Below are positions 18,513 to 27,062 of a stretch of DNA of 64,000 nt, piece after piece. Each line of letters begins with the position of its first letter. Within the stretch, counting starts at the first letter, position 1. The stretch comes from an uncultured Anaerolineae bacterium (lineage in GTDB: Bacteria > Chloroflexota > Anaerolineae > Anaerolineales > Villigracilaceae): contig CAKZJX010000011.1 of NCBI GenBank assembly GCA_937120535.1, forward strand, positions 1 to 64,000, read 5' to 3'. The notes under the pieces are model-generated. The model was given only the letters and a program-made list of their open reading frames with translations. It was not told where the DNA came from and searched no databases. A program made the position numbers and the translations under genes.

Positions 18513-20107
18513 GGGGAGGGGACGGTTTTGGCAGGGATTTTGCTCATGGCGTATTCAGCCAGTGCGGCAATGGTCAACGATGGGTTGACGCCGGGGTTGG
18601 CCGGCATGATCGATCCGTCAATGATGTAGAGATCGGGGTAGTTGTGGATGCGGAAGGATTCGTCTACCACGCCTTCAGAAGCATTGCGGCCAACAGGGGC
18701 GCCGCCGAGGATGTGGGCGGTGGTCGGCAGGCCAAGCAGGTTCTCGCCGAGGGAGCCAAGGGCGATGCCATTGGTGCGGCGAGCGAAGTCGCGGGTGAGG
18801 TCGTGGGTGCCTTCCACGCGGGCGTAGATCTCGTAGCCGGGTTCTTGTTCGGCCACCAGGCCGCGGCGGAAGAGGGTGTAGAGACTACGTCCGAGGCGAA
18901 AGCGCATGCGGTTGTCGGCATGTTGCATGACGAGCAGGATGGTGGTGTTGTGAGCCCAGCCGGGTAGGATCATGGCTTTGGCGAAGTCGAGGGGGTGGGA
19001 GAGGATCCAGCCGAGGAAGCGCAGCAGGCGGATGGGCACGCTGACGTCTATGTCGATCAGCGGTGCGGCCAGGTAGCGCATGAGGGAGGAGCCGTCGGGG
19101 TAGCGCACTGGCTCAACGCGGGTGATGGGGTCGTGGTTGTAGATGGAGGTGATGGCGATGCCTTCGGAGTAGTTGATCTGGGGGGTACGGGCAAGCGATC
19201 CGAGCAGGGCTTCGGAGTTGGTGCGCACCATGCGGCCCAGCTGAGGCGAGAGGTGAGGCAGGGAGCCTTTTTCGCGCAGGCGCAGCAGGAGGGGGATGGT
19301 GCCCATCACGCCGGCGGCGAAGATGACGTGTCGGGCATAGAGGGCTTTTTGGGGTTTGATGAACGAGGTGGAGGAGCGGTAGACGACGCGGTAGCAGTCT
19401 GTGCCGTTGAGCGTGGCGCAGTGGACGTCGATCACTTCGCATTCGGGGAGGATGCAAGCGCCGTTTTTCTCGGCAAAGTAGAGGTAGTTTTTGGGGAGGG
19501 TGTTTTTGGCGTTGTAGCGACAGCCGACCATGCATCCGCCGCAGTGCTGGCAGCCAGCCCGGGCCGGGCCGGCGCCGCCAAAGTAGGGGTCGGGCACGGT
19601 GACGCCCGGCTCGCCGAAGAACACGCCTACCTCGGTTGGGCGAAAGGTGTGCCCCATGCCACGCTCTTCGGCAATCGATTTCAACACGTGGTCGGCCGGC
19701 CAAAGTTTGGGGTTGCGGGCCACACCCAGCATTTTACGGGCAGTTTCGTAGTGGGGGCGCAGCACTTCTCCCCAGGGGATGGGATGGTTCCAGGCTGGGG
19801 TGGCGAAGGTTTCGTCGACGGGGACTTCGAGCACATTGGCATACCCCAGGCTGCCCCCTCCTACGCCTACACCGTGGAGCACCATTACGCCTTTAAGGAT
19901 GCTGATCTGCAGGATGCCATGGGCACGCAGGGCGGGAAACCACAGGTATTTCCAGAATTGCCAATTGGTACGGGCAAAATCGTGGTCATTGAAGCGTTTG
20001 CCTTTCTCGAGGACAACCACTGAGTATCCTTTTTCGGTCAGGCGCATGGCCGAGACGCTGCCTCCAAACCCTGATCCAACGATTGCGTAGTCGTAGATGT
20101 ACTCCAT
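18509..20107 (-). CDS. GMC oxidoreductase, cholesterol-oxidase-like
   Basis: A 532-residue FAD-dependent alcohol dehydrogenase/oxidase. The N-terminal DYAIVGSGFGGSVSAMRL binds FAD, and VGVGGGSLGYANVL is the second GMC motif. CQHCGGCMVGC (about residues 186-196) is a four-cysteine cluster seen in the cholesterol-oxidase-like branch. The C terminus ends DGSIMPANPGVNPSLTIAALAEYAM with the catalytic region. The substrate is unknown. GGAGG precedes ATG 20107. It is coupled to kynureninase downstream. Confidence 0.88.
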   Translation of the reverse strand: MEYIYDYAIVGSGFGGSVSAMRLTEKGYSVVVLEKGKRFNDHDFARTNWQFWKYLWFPALRAHGILQISILKGVMVLHGVGVGGGSLGYANVLEVPVDETFATPAWNHPIPWGEVLRPHYETARKMLGVARNPKLWPADHVLKSIAEERGMGHTFRPTEVGVFFGEPGVTVPDPYFGGAGPARAGCQHCGGCMVGCRYNAKNTLPKNYLYFAEKNGACILPECEVIDVHCATLNGTDCYRVVYRSSTSFIKPQKALYARHVIFAAGVMGTIPLLLRLREKGSLPHLSPQLGRMVRTNSEALLGSLARTPQINYSEGIAITSIYNHDPITRVEPVRYPDGSSLMRYLAAPLIDIDVSVPIRLLRFLGWILSHPLDFAKAMILPGWAHNTTILLVMQHADNRMRFRLGRSLYTLFRRGLVAEQEPGYEIYARVEGTHDLTRDFARRTNGIALGSLGENLLGLPTTAHILGGAPVGRNASEGVVDESFRIHNYPDLYIIDGSIMPANPGVNPSLTIAALAEYAMSKIPAKTVPSP

Positions 20108-20599
20108 TCTGGCCTCCGAACGAAATTATACCGTGCGAGGAGCAATCGATAGAGAGCAGAGCCGGCCGGCCGGTTTGCCCCCAACGCAACCAAGGCGCCG
20201 AGAACGCTGCCGGGAGGTCTGCACGCCTGAGACGCTGTGGGAGAAACGTGGCGCAGGCTGCGCTCGGGGACAGGCGATCGGAGGGTGCGCTAGGGGCCAT
20301 GTGAGCAAAGGGAGACGTTCGGGAAGGGTTTGCTGATCGGGGAAAGATGGGATGTGCTAGAGGGTATGAACGAGTTTGTGTTTTCTTCTTGTCGTTCGCC
20401 GGTGTGCAGTCGGAACGGCATGGTGGTCGCGTTGCAGCCGCTGGAAACCGTGGCCGGCCCGGAGATTTTAGTCATAAGGAGACGCTGCGGCTGATGCGGC
20501 AGTGGCAGCATCAGCCGTGTTGAACATCACCGAGTCGTCGGCGTCTCCGTGTGGGCTACTTGGTCCTCACGGAGACACCGAGGTCTATGATTGGGATAG
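20108..20599. other. 492-bp intergenic region with competing inverted repeats
   Basis: I find no credible gene. The part near the dehydrogenase stop holds GGAGACGC (20478-20485), a perfect 10-bp hairpin CGGCTGATGC/GCATCAGCCG (20488-20517), GCGTCTCC (20541-20548), and CACGGAGAC (20568-20576). GCGTCTCCGTG can pair either with the left GGAGACGC or with the right CACGGAGAC, so two folds exclude each other. On the minus strand this is the 3' region of the dehydrogenase transcript. The half nearest the GMC gene shows nothing. Confidence 0.5.
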
Positions 20600-21448
20600 C
20601 TAGGAGTACTGATAAAACCCGCGGCCGCTCTTGCGACCTAACCAGCCGGCGTCTACGTATTTGCGGAGCAGCGGGCAAGGGCGATATTTGTCCTCGCCTA
20701 GATCGCGGTGCAGGACCTCCATCACGGCCAACACCACATCTAGGCCGATCAGATCGGCCAGGGCGAGCGGGCCGATCGGGTGGTTCATGCCCAGTTTCAT
20801 CACCGTGTCGATCGCCTCAGGCGAGCCGATCCCTTCTTGAAAGGCAAAGATGGCTTCATTGATCATCGGGCAGAGGATACGATTCGAGATGAAGCCCGGC
20901 GAGTCTTTGGCTTCTACCGGCTCTTTGCCCATGGTTTTGCATACTTCAATCACGGTTTGAGCTGTGGCGTCGTCGGTAGCCAGGCCGCGGATGACCTCCA
21001 CCAGCCGCATCAACGGAACCGGATTCATGAAGTGCATGCCGATCACCTTTTCGGGCCGGCGGGTGACGGCGGCGATTTTGGTGATCGAGATCGAAGAGGT
21101 GTTGCTGGCCAAAATCGCCTCAGGACGTACAGCGGCGTCTACCTCTCGGAAAATCTTGAATTTCAGTTCGGGATTTTCAGAGACGGCCTCGATCACTAGG
21201 TCAGCTTCGCCCACGGCGCTCAAATCGGTCGCAAAGCGGATGGCTTCGGCGCGGGCTTTTTGCTCGGCGGTGAGGGCGCCTTTCTCCAAGAGTTTGGCCG
21301 TGGATTTGGCGATAGCGGCCTTGGCCTTCTCAATCGCTTCTGGGACGATGTCCATGCAGGTGACCTCATAGCCGGAGGTGGCGGCCACCTGTGCGATGCC
21401 GTTGCCCATCGTCCCGGCGCCGATCACAAAGATGTGTCGAATGCTCAT
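20600..21448 (-). CDS. 3-hydroxybutyryl-CoA dehydrogenase
   Basis: A 282-residue NAD(P)-dependent 3-hydroxyacyl-CoA dehydrogenase: [16 protein letters not shown] is the nucleotide fold, and [12 protein letters not shown] and [16 protein letters not shown] carry the catalytic Ser/His region. The C-terminal domain contains [11 protein letters not shown] and [20 protein letters not shown] 21448 is chosen because GGAG lies nine bases upstream; the in-frame TTG at 21466 lacks a site. It follows the thiolase by 46 bp, so the pair converts acetyl-CoA to 3-hydroxybutyryl-CoA or runs beta-oxidation in reverse. Confidence 0.93.
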   Translation of the reverse strand: MSIRHIFVIGAGTMGNGIAQVAATSGYEVTCMDIVPEAIEKAKAAIAKSTAKLLEKGALTAEQKARAEAIRFATDLSAVGEADLVIEAVSENPELKFKIFREVDAAVRPEAILASNTSSISITKIAAVTRRPEKVIGMHFMNPVPLMRLVEVIRGLATDDATAQTVIEVCKTMGKEPVEAKDSPGFISNRILCPMINEAIFAFQEGIGSPEAIDTVMKLGMNHPIGPLALADLIGLDVVLAVMEVLHRDLGEDKYRPCPLLRKYVDAGWLGRKSGRGFYQYS

Positions 21449-21494
21449 GTTCGGTTGCTCCTGCAAGATGAGTTGTAGATGGGATGGGGACGGA

Positions 21495-22691
21495 TCACTC
21501 TATCTCGATGGCCATGGCCACCGCTTCGGCGCCTCCTAGGCAGAGCGCAGCTAGACCGCGCCGGCCGCCTCGATCTCTCAGGGCGTGGATCAGGGTGGTC
21601 AACACGCGGGCGCCGCTGGCGCCGATCGGATGGCCCAGGGCGATGGCGCCGCCATGCACGTTGACCTTGCTCCAATCCCAACCTTGGTCGGCTAGGGCAT
21701 AGCCGTTGGCCAGCGCTTGGGCTGCAAAGGCCTCGTTGAGTTCGATCAGGTCCACGTCGGCCAGGGTCCAGCCGATCTTTTTGAGCAGGAGTGGGATGGC
21801 CAGGGCCGGCGCGCGGAAGAGGTATTTGGGTTCGTCGGCGGCTTGGGCATAGCCGATGATGCGGGCCAGTGGCTTCAGGTCATGGCGTTCGGCGTAGGCG
21901 CGGCTGGAGACCACCACGGCTGCAGCGCCGTCGTTCAAGCCAGGCGAGTTGCCGGCCGTCACCTTGCCATCTTTCTGAAAGGCCGGACGCAGGGCCGCCA
22001 GGGCCTCTAAGCTGGTGTCGCGGCGCGGGGTTTCGTCGGTGTCGAACAGGGTGACGCCCTTCTTGCCGGGGACCTCCACTGGCACGATCTCAGCTTTGAA
22101 TTTGCCGCCGTCTATGGCCGCAATGGCTTTTTGATGGCTCTCGTAGGCGAATTGGTCCATGGCCTCGCGAGCGACCTCGTATTCGCGGGCGATGAACTCA
22201 GCGGCGTCGCCCATGCCCCAATTGACCAGGGAGCACCATAAACCGTCGTGAAGTAGGGCGTCGGTCAACTGGACGTGGCCGAAGCGCAGCTCGCCGCTTC
22301 GCCCATGAACTAGGAACGGGGCGCGGCTCATGGACTCGAAGCCGCCTGCCACGAAGAGCTGTCCATCGCCGGCCTTGATGGCCTGAGCGGCGAGCATCAC
22401 CGCCTTCAACCCCGAGCCACAGACTTTGTTGATGGTGGTCGCTCCGACCGAGGATGGCAAGCCGGCCCCGATCGCCGCCTGTCGGGCCGGGGCTTGGCCG
22501 AGGCCGGCCGAGACCACGTTCCCCATGATTACCTCGTCAATCTCGGCCAGATTCGGCAGGCCAGCTCGTTCGACGGCAGCTTGAATGACGATCGAGCCCA
22601 GCTTGGGGGCGGGAAAACCGGCTAGACTGCCTTGAAATTTGCCGCTGGGCGTGCGTGCGGCAGAGAGAATGACAACCTCCTGATCGCTCAT
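21495..22691 (-). CDS. Acetyl-CoA acetyltransferase (thiolase)
   Basis: A 398-residue thiolase. The acylated cysteine is Cys91 in [11 protein letters not shown]. The histidine motif [19 protein letters not shown] and the C-terminal [14 protein letters not shown] cysteine block are present. It condenses or cleaves acetoacetyl-CoA. ATG 22691 is preferred because AGGAG sits just upstream and [15 protein letters not shown] is the usual thiolase N terminus; a longer in-frame start at 22760 lacks support. It is the first gene of a two-gene unit with the dehydrogenase. Confidence 0.94.
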   Translation of the reverse strand: MSDQEVVILSAARTPSGKFQGSLAGFPAPKLGSIVIQAAVERAGLPNLAEIDEVIMGNVVSAGLGQAPARQAAIGAGLPSSVGATTINKVCGSGLKAVMLAAQAIKAGDGQLFVAGGFESMSRAPFLVHGRSGELRFGHVQLTDALLHDGLWCSLVNWGMGDAAEFIAREYEVAREAMDQFAYESHQKAIAAIDGGKFKAEIVPVEVPGKKGVTLFDTDETPRRDTSLEALAALRPAFQKDGKVTAGNSPGLNDGAAAVVVSSRAYAERHDLKPLARIIGYAQAADEPKYLFRAPALAIPLLLKKIGWTLADVDLIELNEAFAAQALANGYALADQGWDWSKVNVHGGAIALGHPIGASGARVLTTLIHALRDRGGRRGLAALCLGGAEAVAMAIEIE

Positions 22692-22898
22692 GGTCGCTCC
22701 TGTAGGTGGGGAAAACTGAATGGTTTGTCCAAGGGTGCCAAAAACCCCGACATGCTCCACCGGCCGGCAACCGCCAACGTTTCTGGTTGCGGCGTAAGCA
22801 TTGTGCTGGAGCAGTGTGTTTTCATTATAGCTGTGCCCCAGGGCACAGATAAAGTAACAAAAGTAATCTTTTTGGAAGTCGGCCTGACGGAATGACCG

Positions 22899-24608
22899 TC
22901 ATGGCTCAGGCGTTGGTGTATCGCGCCAGTCGGCCGGCTGGACGAAGCGGATCAGCCACTGGCCGTTGCCCTGATCTTGGACGTAGGAAAACGGCGTCAC
23001 CAAGTGAATCCACGTGCGGCCAGGATGGAGGGCGATGGGTTGGTTGTGAGTATCTAGGAAATGCATCGGTCGCCGCAAGCCCGTTTTCTGTTCCCAAGCG
23101 CGGTTGATGGTGGACCAGCGGATGGGAAATGCCAGGCCATCGCGAAACAGATAGGCATAGCCTGTTTGGTGAGGGCCGATGTTAATTTCAAACTGGTTGT
23201 AGCGGAAACGAATGTGTTCGGCAAACACGACGATCACATTCTCAAACGCTTGCTGACGTCCGGTCAGGCGATCGCGTGCCGGGACTAACGGCTGGCCGGT
23301 ACCGTCGGCTAGGTCGGTCCAGCGCAAGTAGCTGCCGGAAATGGGATCATATCGCCAGGCGGATTGGGTATAAGCATGGTAGTAGACGTGGATATCGGTG
23401 GCTGGAACGCCGCCCGGAGGAACCTCGTCGGCAAACAAATTGCCAGAGTAATTGACCGGCTGATTGGGTTTTCGATGAGTTTCAGCCAGGCGGCGCAGTC
23501 GGGTGGCAGTCAGCAGGGCGCTGTTGGGGGTGGTGGGATCAACGCCGTGAATGATCTCGCACGCGTCGAGCACCTCTAAGATGCCGCGGCCAGCGCTGGC
23601 AAATACCAGGCAGCTGTTTGGGAATATGCGACCGACATGGTTATAGGTCAGCCGCCCAGAGCGGATGGGGCCGACATATGGCTCATCGGGGATAAACCAG
23701 TCAGGCGGGGTGCCGGTGACGATCGGCCGGGGGGTTGGGGAAGGCGTCTCGAGCAGGATCAGGCCGACGTCCCAGTGCGAGGCGGTGGAGGTGGGATAGA
23801 AGGGGGGTGTTTCGCCGCTTTCGGGATGCACGTCGGAGTCCAGGTCGTCGTCGCCGACGTCCGGTGTGGTGAAGGCATAGGTCTTGGGAAGCGGGACGTG
23901 CAGGATGACCGGGCGGTCCGGGCGGTCGAAGGCGTAGTAGCCGTTGGAGTCGGTGGACGTTTCGGCCAGAACCTGGCGCGTGGCTGCCTCCAACAGGCGT
24001 ATGCATGCCCCGGGCACGCCCACCTCCCAATCGTCGGCGCGGCCGTTGGCGTTTTCGTCTAACCAGACGCGGTTGCCAATCCACTCGCCGCTCGGACGCA
24101 GCACGTCCTCACGGACAGGACAGCTGGCCGTCACGTCGGGGATGCGACGGATGCCGTTGCCGTAGAAGACGCTCAGGAAGCGTGTAGAGCCCTGGCCGAT
24201 CCAGAGCTCGAACACCCAGGAGGCGAAGTTGATGCCTGCCTGGGGGCGGGTGGTCACTGGCATGTTGCTGATGGAGACGATCACGGCCGGCAGGCTCAGC
24301 CACGAAGGATCTTCCACCCGGCGCGCCGTGAGGGGGTTGACATCGGGCGGGAAGTTGTCAAGTTCGGGGCCAAGGCGCAGGGGAGCCAGGCGGGGCTGGT
24401 GGGTAGGCGTGGGAGAAGGAGAGGAGGTGGCTGTGGCGGTGGGCGGAGCGGGCGTTTCGCTCGTTTGGCTCGGAAGGGGGAAAGGGGAGGCAGGAGCTTC
24501 TGGCAACGGCGAGGGAATAGCTTGCGGCGTGGGCCGGCAGGCAAGCAAGACGAGCGGCAGGATTAGGATGGCGAATAGCAAGCGGGACAGCAGGTGGAAA
24601 CCTTTCAT
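22899..24608 (-). CDS. DUF3048-type lipoprotein with inserted SdrD_B-like domain
   Basis: A 569-residue surface lipoprotein; the lipobox is LVLLAC with Cys24. A Pro/Thr/Ser-rich linker spans residues 25-75. From about 107 the sequence matches DUF3048/YerB (LPAVIVSISN, TRPQAGINFASWVFELW, TRFLSVFYG). At about 177-290 it is interrupted by a prealbumin-like SdrD_B-type module (IGNRVWLDENANGRADDWE then STDSNGYYAFD). DUF3048 then resumes at about 312 with VGPIRSGRLTYNHV and the C-terminal domain. DUF3048 proteins are envelope proteins of unclear activity; the insertion suggests an extended extracellular surface. It lies 53 bp after the LCP gene. Confidence 0.8.
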   Translation of the reverse strand: MKGFHLLSRLLFAILILPLVLLACRPTPQAIPSPLPEAPASPFPLPSQTSETPAPPTATATSSPSPTPTHQPRLAPLRLGPELDNFPPDVNPLTARRVEDPSWLSLPAVIVSISNMPVTTRPQAGINFASWVFELWIGQGSTRFLSVFYGNGIRRIPDVTASCPVREDVLRPSGEWIGNRVWLDENANGRADDWEVGVPGACIRLLEAATRQVLAETSTDSNGYYAFDRPDRPVILHVPLPKTYAFTTPDVGDDDLDSDVHPESGETPPFYPTSTASHWDVGLILLETPSPTPRPIVTGTPPDWFIPDEPYVGPIRSGRLTYNHVGRIFPNSCLVFASAGRGILEVLDACEIIHGVDPTTPNSALLTATRLRRLAETHRKPNQPVNYSGNLFADEVPPGGVPATDIHVYYHAYTQSAWRYDPISGSYLRWTDLADGTGQPLVPARDRLTGRQQAFENVIVVFAEHIRFRYNQFEINIGPHQTGYAYLFRDGLAFPIRWSTINRAWEQKTGLRRPMHFLDTHNQPIALHPGRTWIHLVTPFSYVQDQGNGQWLIRFVQPADWRDTPTPEP

Positions 24609-24661
24609 GGCGGAGCCGAGGAAAGCATCACCGCAGAGGGGTCTCTGCGGTGATGACGGTC

Positions 24662-26146
24662 TTAGGGGATGAGGTTGGCGTTGGCCACGTCGAGGCCGAT
24701 GCGCAGCTCAATGTCCACTGTGGAGGCGGGGTTGGGTTCGAATTTGATCTGGGAGGTGCCCGAGTTGCCGTTTAGCCCGAAGAGGTGGAGGAAGAGCCGC
24801 AGGGTGTAGAGCTTGGGTGAGTGCAAGACAATCACGGTGCGCTGGGAAGCCTGGTCGCTGCCCAGTTCGGCGACGTTCAGACCAAAGCCTTGCAGGTAGG
24901 CAGCGGCGCGTTGTCCCAAATCGGGGGTGTAGGTGCCGTTGATGATGCGGATGCGCGCCCCTTCCTGGCGCGCCAGCTCCAGCGGATCGCCCGAGGCCAT
25001 GGCCGAGGCAGCGCCGCTGCCGAAGATCTCATCGCGCAAGATGCGGATTTGATCGGGTTTGGCCTTGAACACGCTGGCATCTTCGCCGCCTAGCACGGTG
25101 CGGCCGAAGGTGATCATGGTGTAGTCAATGATGCCAGTCTTGATGTTTTCGCGCGGGATGCTCTGCAACAGGACGGCCAAGCGGATGCCATCTTCGAGAG
25201 ATAGGTTGGTGCGAATGCCGGACGAGAACAGTTGGTATAGCTGCGGGGCCTGTCGGATAAAGGTTGGGAAGTAGTCCGGATTGAGCACCTTGTCCATGAT
25301 GGCGAAGATCACGTCCTGTTGACGGCGGGCGCGGTCAACATCGCCGCCTTCGGTTTTGCGGGTGCGGGCATAGGCCAGGGCTTTCCAGCCGGGTAGGTGG
25401 CGATAGCCGGGGGTGATGACGACTTTGTCCTTGCCGGTGCCGATTGGGTCGAGCACCAAGCGTTCGCGCACCATCACGTTAATGCCGCCGATGGCGTTGA
25501 TCATCTCGATGAAGGTGTTGAAGTCCACCTGGCCGTAGTAGTGCACTGGAACGCCGAGGAGCTGTTCCACGGTCTTCATGGCCAGGGCCGGGCCGCCGCC
25601 GGGCAGTTTGGACCCCTCGCCGATGGCATAGGCCATGTTGATGCGTCCGTAACCGGAGCCCGGGATGTTCACCCACAGGTCGCGGGGGATGGAGAGCATG
25701 CCGGCGGTTTTGGAGACCGGGTCAATGGTGAAGAGGATCATGGTGTCGGAACGAGGGGCTTCTTTTTTGGCTTCCCAGTCGCGGGCGTCGATGCCAATGA
25801 AGAGGAAGTTGATGCGGCTACCGCCGTCCCAGGTCGGAGCCGGCACGTCCATCGGGGCGGAGGCGGTTCCCCCTTCAGGCATAATAGAAGCGGGATCGGG
25901 AGTGGGTTGGGGAATGGGGGTCCCTTCAGGGTTGAAGTTCAGCAAAGCAGGGGCAGCGGCTCCACAGGATTCGGGGGGGAGGCCCGGCAGGTTGGTGATG
26001 GTCCAACAGACCAGCAGGTTGCGTGTGAAGAGAAAGGTGGCCGCTCCCAGGCCGATGGCAAGGATCCAAAAGATCAGGCTAGGGAGGAGGCGCCACACCG
26101 ATAGGCGCGGTAGGGTGAAGGTAAGGGATGGAAATCGGATGTTCAT
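24662..26146 (-). CDS. LytR-CpsA-Psr (LCP) family protein with LytR_C domain
   Basis: A 494-residue envelope enzyme. One N-terminal transmembrane helix (about 20-45) is followed by a Pro-rich linker and an LCP domain (about 110-265): FLFIGIDARD, RSDTMILFTIDP, GMLSIPRDLWV, GRINMAYAIG, and YARTRKTEGGDVDRARRQQ with the conserved arginines. A C-terminal LytR_C domain (about 385-440) begins ARIRIINGTY. LCP proteins transfer polyprenyl-linked glycopolymers to peptidoglycan or other envelope acceptors. It overlaps the HEAT gene by four bases. Confidence 0.92.
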   Translation of the reverse strand: MNIRFPSLTFTLPRLSVWRLLPSLIFWILAIGLGAATFLFTRNLLVCWTITNLPGLPPESCGAAAPALLNFNPEGTPIPQPTPDPASIMPEGGTASAPMDVPAPTWDGGSRINFLFIGIDARDWEAKKEAPRSDTMILFTIDPVSKTAGMLSIPRDLWVNIPGSGYGRINMAYAIGEGSKLPGGGPALAMKTVEQLLGVPVHYYGQVDFNTFIEMINAIGGINVMVRERLVLDPIGTGKDKVVITPGYRHLPGWKALAYARTRKTEGGDVDRARRQQDVIFAIMDKVLNPDYFPTFIRQAPQLYQLFSSGIRTNLSLEDGIRLAVLLQSIPRENIKTGIIDYTMITFGRTVLGGEDASVFKAKPDQIRILRDEIFGSGAASAMASGDPLELARQEGARIRIINGTYTPDLGQRAAAYLQGFGLNVAELGSDQASQRTVIVLHSPKLYTLRLFLHLFGLNGNSGTSQIKFEPNPASTVDIELRIGLDVANANLIP

Positions 26147-26724
26147 AATTGGGGCTTTAGATACACCATGTTTACGCCCATGTTTTCCAGGCCGATCTCA
26201 GCCCAGTATTGGAGCATGGCCGAGTCGTTGGACAGGGCTTCGATCATGGGCTGGATGGCACGTGGGTCGGCAATTTTGGCGAGGGCGTGCATGGCATGGA
26301 TTTTGGCGGATTGAGAACCTTCTTTGAGCACTGCGATCAGGGCGTCGGCGGCCGGCCGCCCGATGGCGATCAGGGCCCGCGCAGCTAGGTCGGCGACTAG
26401 TGAATCGGGGTCAGAGAGGGCGCAGATCAAGGCGGGGATGGAGCGCTCGGAGGGGTGGCTACACAATCCCAGGGCGGCGCACTGACGAACCTCGGGGGCG
26501 GGATCGTCGAGCAGGGGAAGGAGCAGGTCAGCCTCGACTTCGGGGAAGGAGGCCAGCGCCCGCGCAGCCCACCAACGAGTGTCTATCTCCGGGGAGTCCA
26601 ACAGGGCACGCAAGGCGGGAATGACTGTTTCTCGATCTAGCTCGTGCAGTAGGGGCAGGGCGGCTTCGGCGCGCTCCTCATTGCCACTGGTGAGGTTGGC
26701 AAGTAGCTGGTTGAGGTCAGGCAT
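26143..26724 (-). CDS. HEAT-repeat protein
   Basis: A 193-residue all-helical protein of about six HEAT/PBS-lyase-type repeats; units such as PEIDTRWWAARALASFPEVEA and ALSDPDSLVADLAARALIAIG are clear. No catalytic motif. Such proteins act as protein-binding scaffolds. It is coupled to both neighbours (TAATG with the Trm112-like gene upstream, ATGA with LCP downstream), which points to a shared transcript. Confidence 0.85.
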   Translation of the reverse strand: MPDLNQLLANLTSGNEERAEAALPLLHELDRETVIPALRALLDSPEIDTRWWAARALASFPEVEADLLLPLLDDPAPEVRQCAALGLCSHPSERSIPALICALSDPDSLVADLAARALIAIGRPAADALIAVLKEGSQSAKIHAMHALAKIADPRAIQPMIEALSNDSAMLQYWAEIGLENMGVNMVYLKPQL

Positions 26725-26942
26725 TATGTCTCCAGCGGAGGGACAGGTAGCTGTTCAATTGGGGTGGCGATCCACTTTTCGCCTTCGTCGAGCAACATGA
26801 TGGGGATGTCGTCCACAATCGGGTATTTGCGCCCACATTCGTTGCAGATCAGCCAGCTTTCCCGATGCAGGGTGAGCAGGCCATTTTTCTCACGCACGCA
26901 GTGTGGACAGCGCAGGAGTTCAAGCAGTTCGTTGCTGATCAT
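26724..26942 (-). CDS. Trm112-like zinc-binding protein
   Basis: A 72-residue protein with LLELLRCPHC then WLICNECGRKYPIVDDIPIML, the CxxC...CxxC zinc site and PI-x-DGIP-type block of the Trm112/UPF0434 family. Trm112 proteins bind and activate methyltransferases in other organisms; the partner here is unknown. ATG 26942 is chosen because GGAG lies five bases upstream and it begins at the domain; an upstream start at 27002 adds unrelated residues. Confidence 0.85.
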   Translation of the reverse strand: MISNELLELLRCPHCVREKNGLLTLHRESWLICNECGRKYPIVDDIPIMLLDEGEKWIATPIEQLPVPPLET

Positions 26943-27062
26943 AATTGCTCCGTATTCGGTAGGCAGGTATTTTACCAGAGGTTGCACGGGCTCTTCCACC
27001 ATCCAGAGAGGGTCGATCGAGAACGCGTTCGCGCTGCGGAAGGCGGGCAGGGGATTTTTTGC

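Noticed and set aside
18995-20023. 342-codon plus-strand frame opposite the GMC oxidoreductase
   Set aside because: Antisense to a clear FAD enzyme; Gly/Val/Asp-rich composition reflects GC-biased codon shadow.
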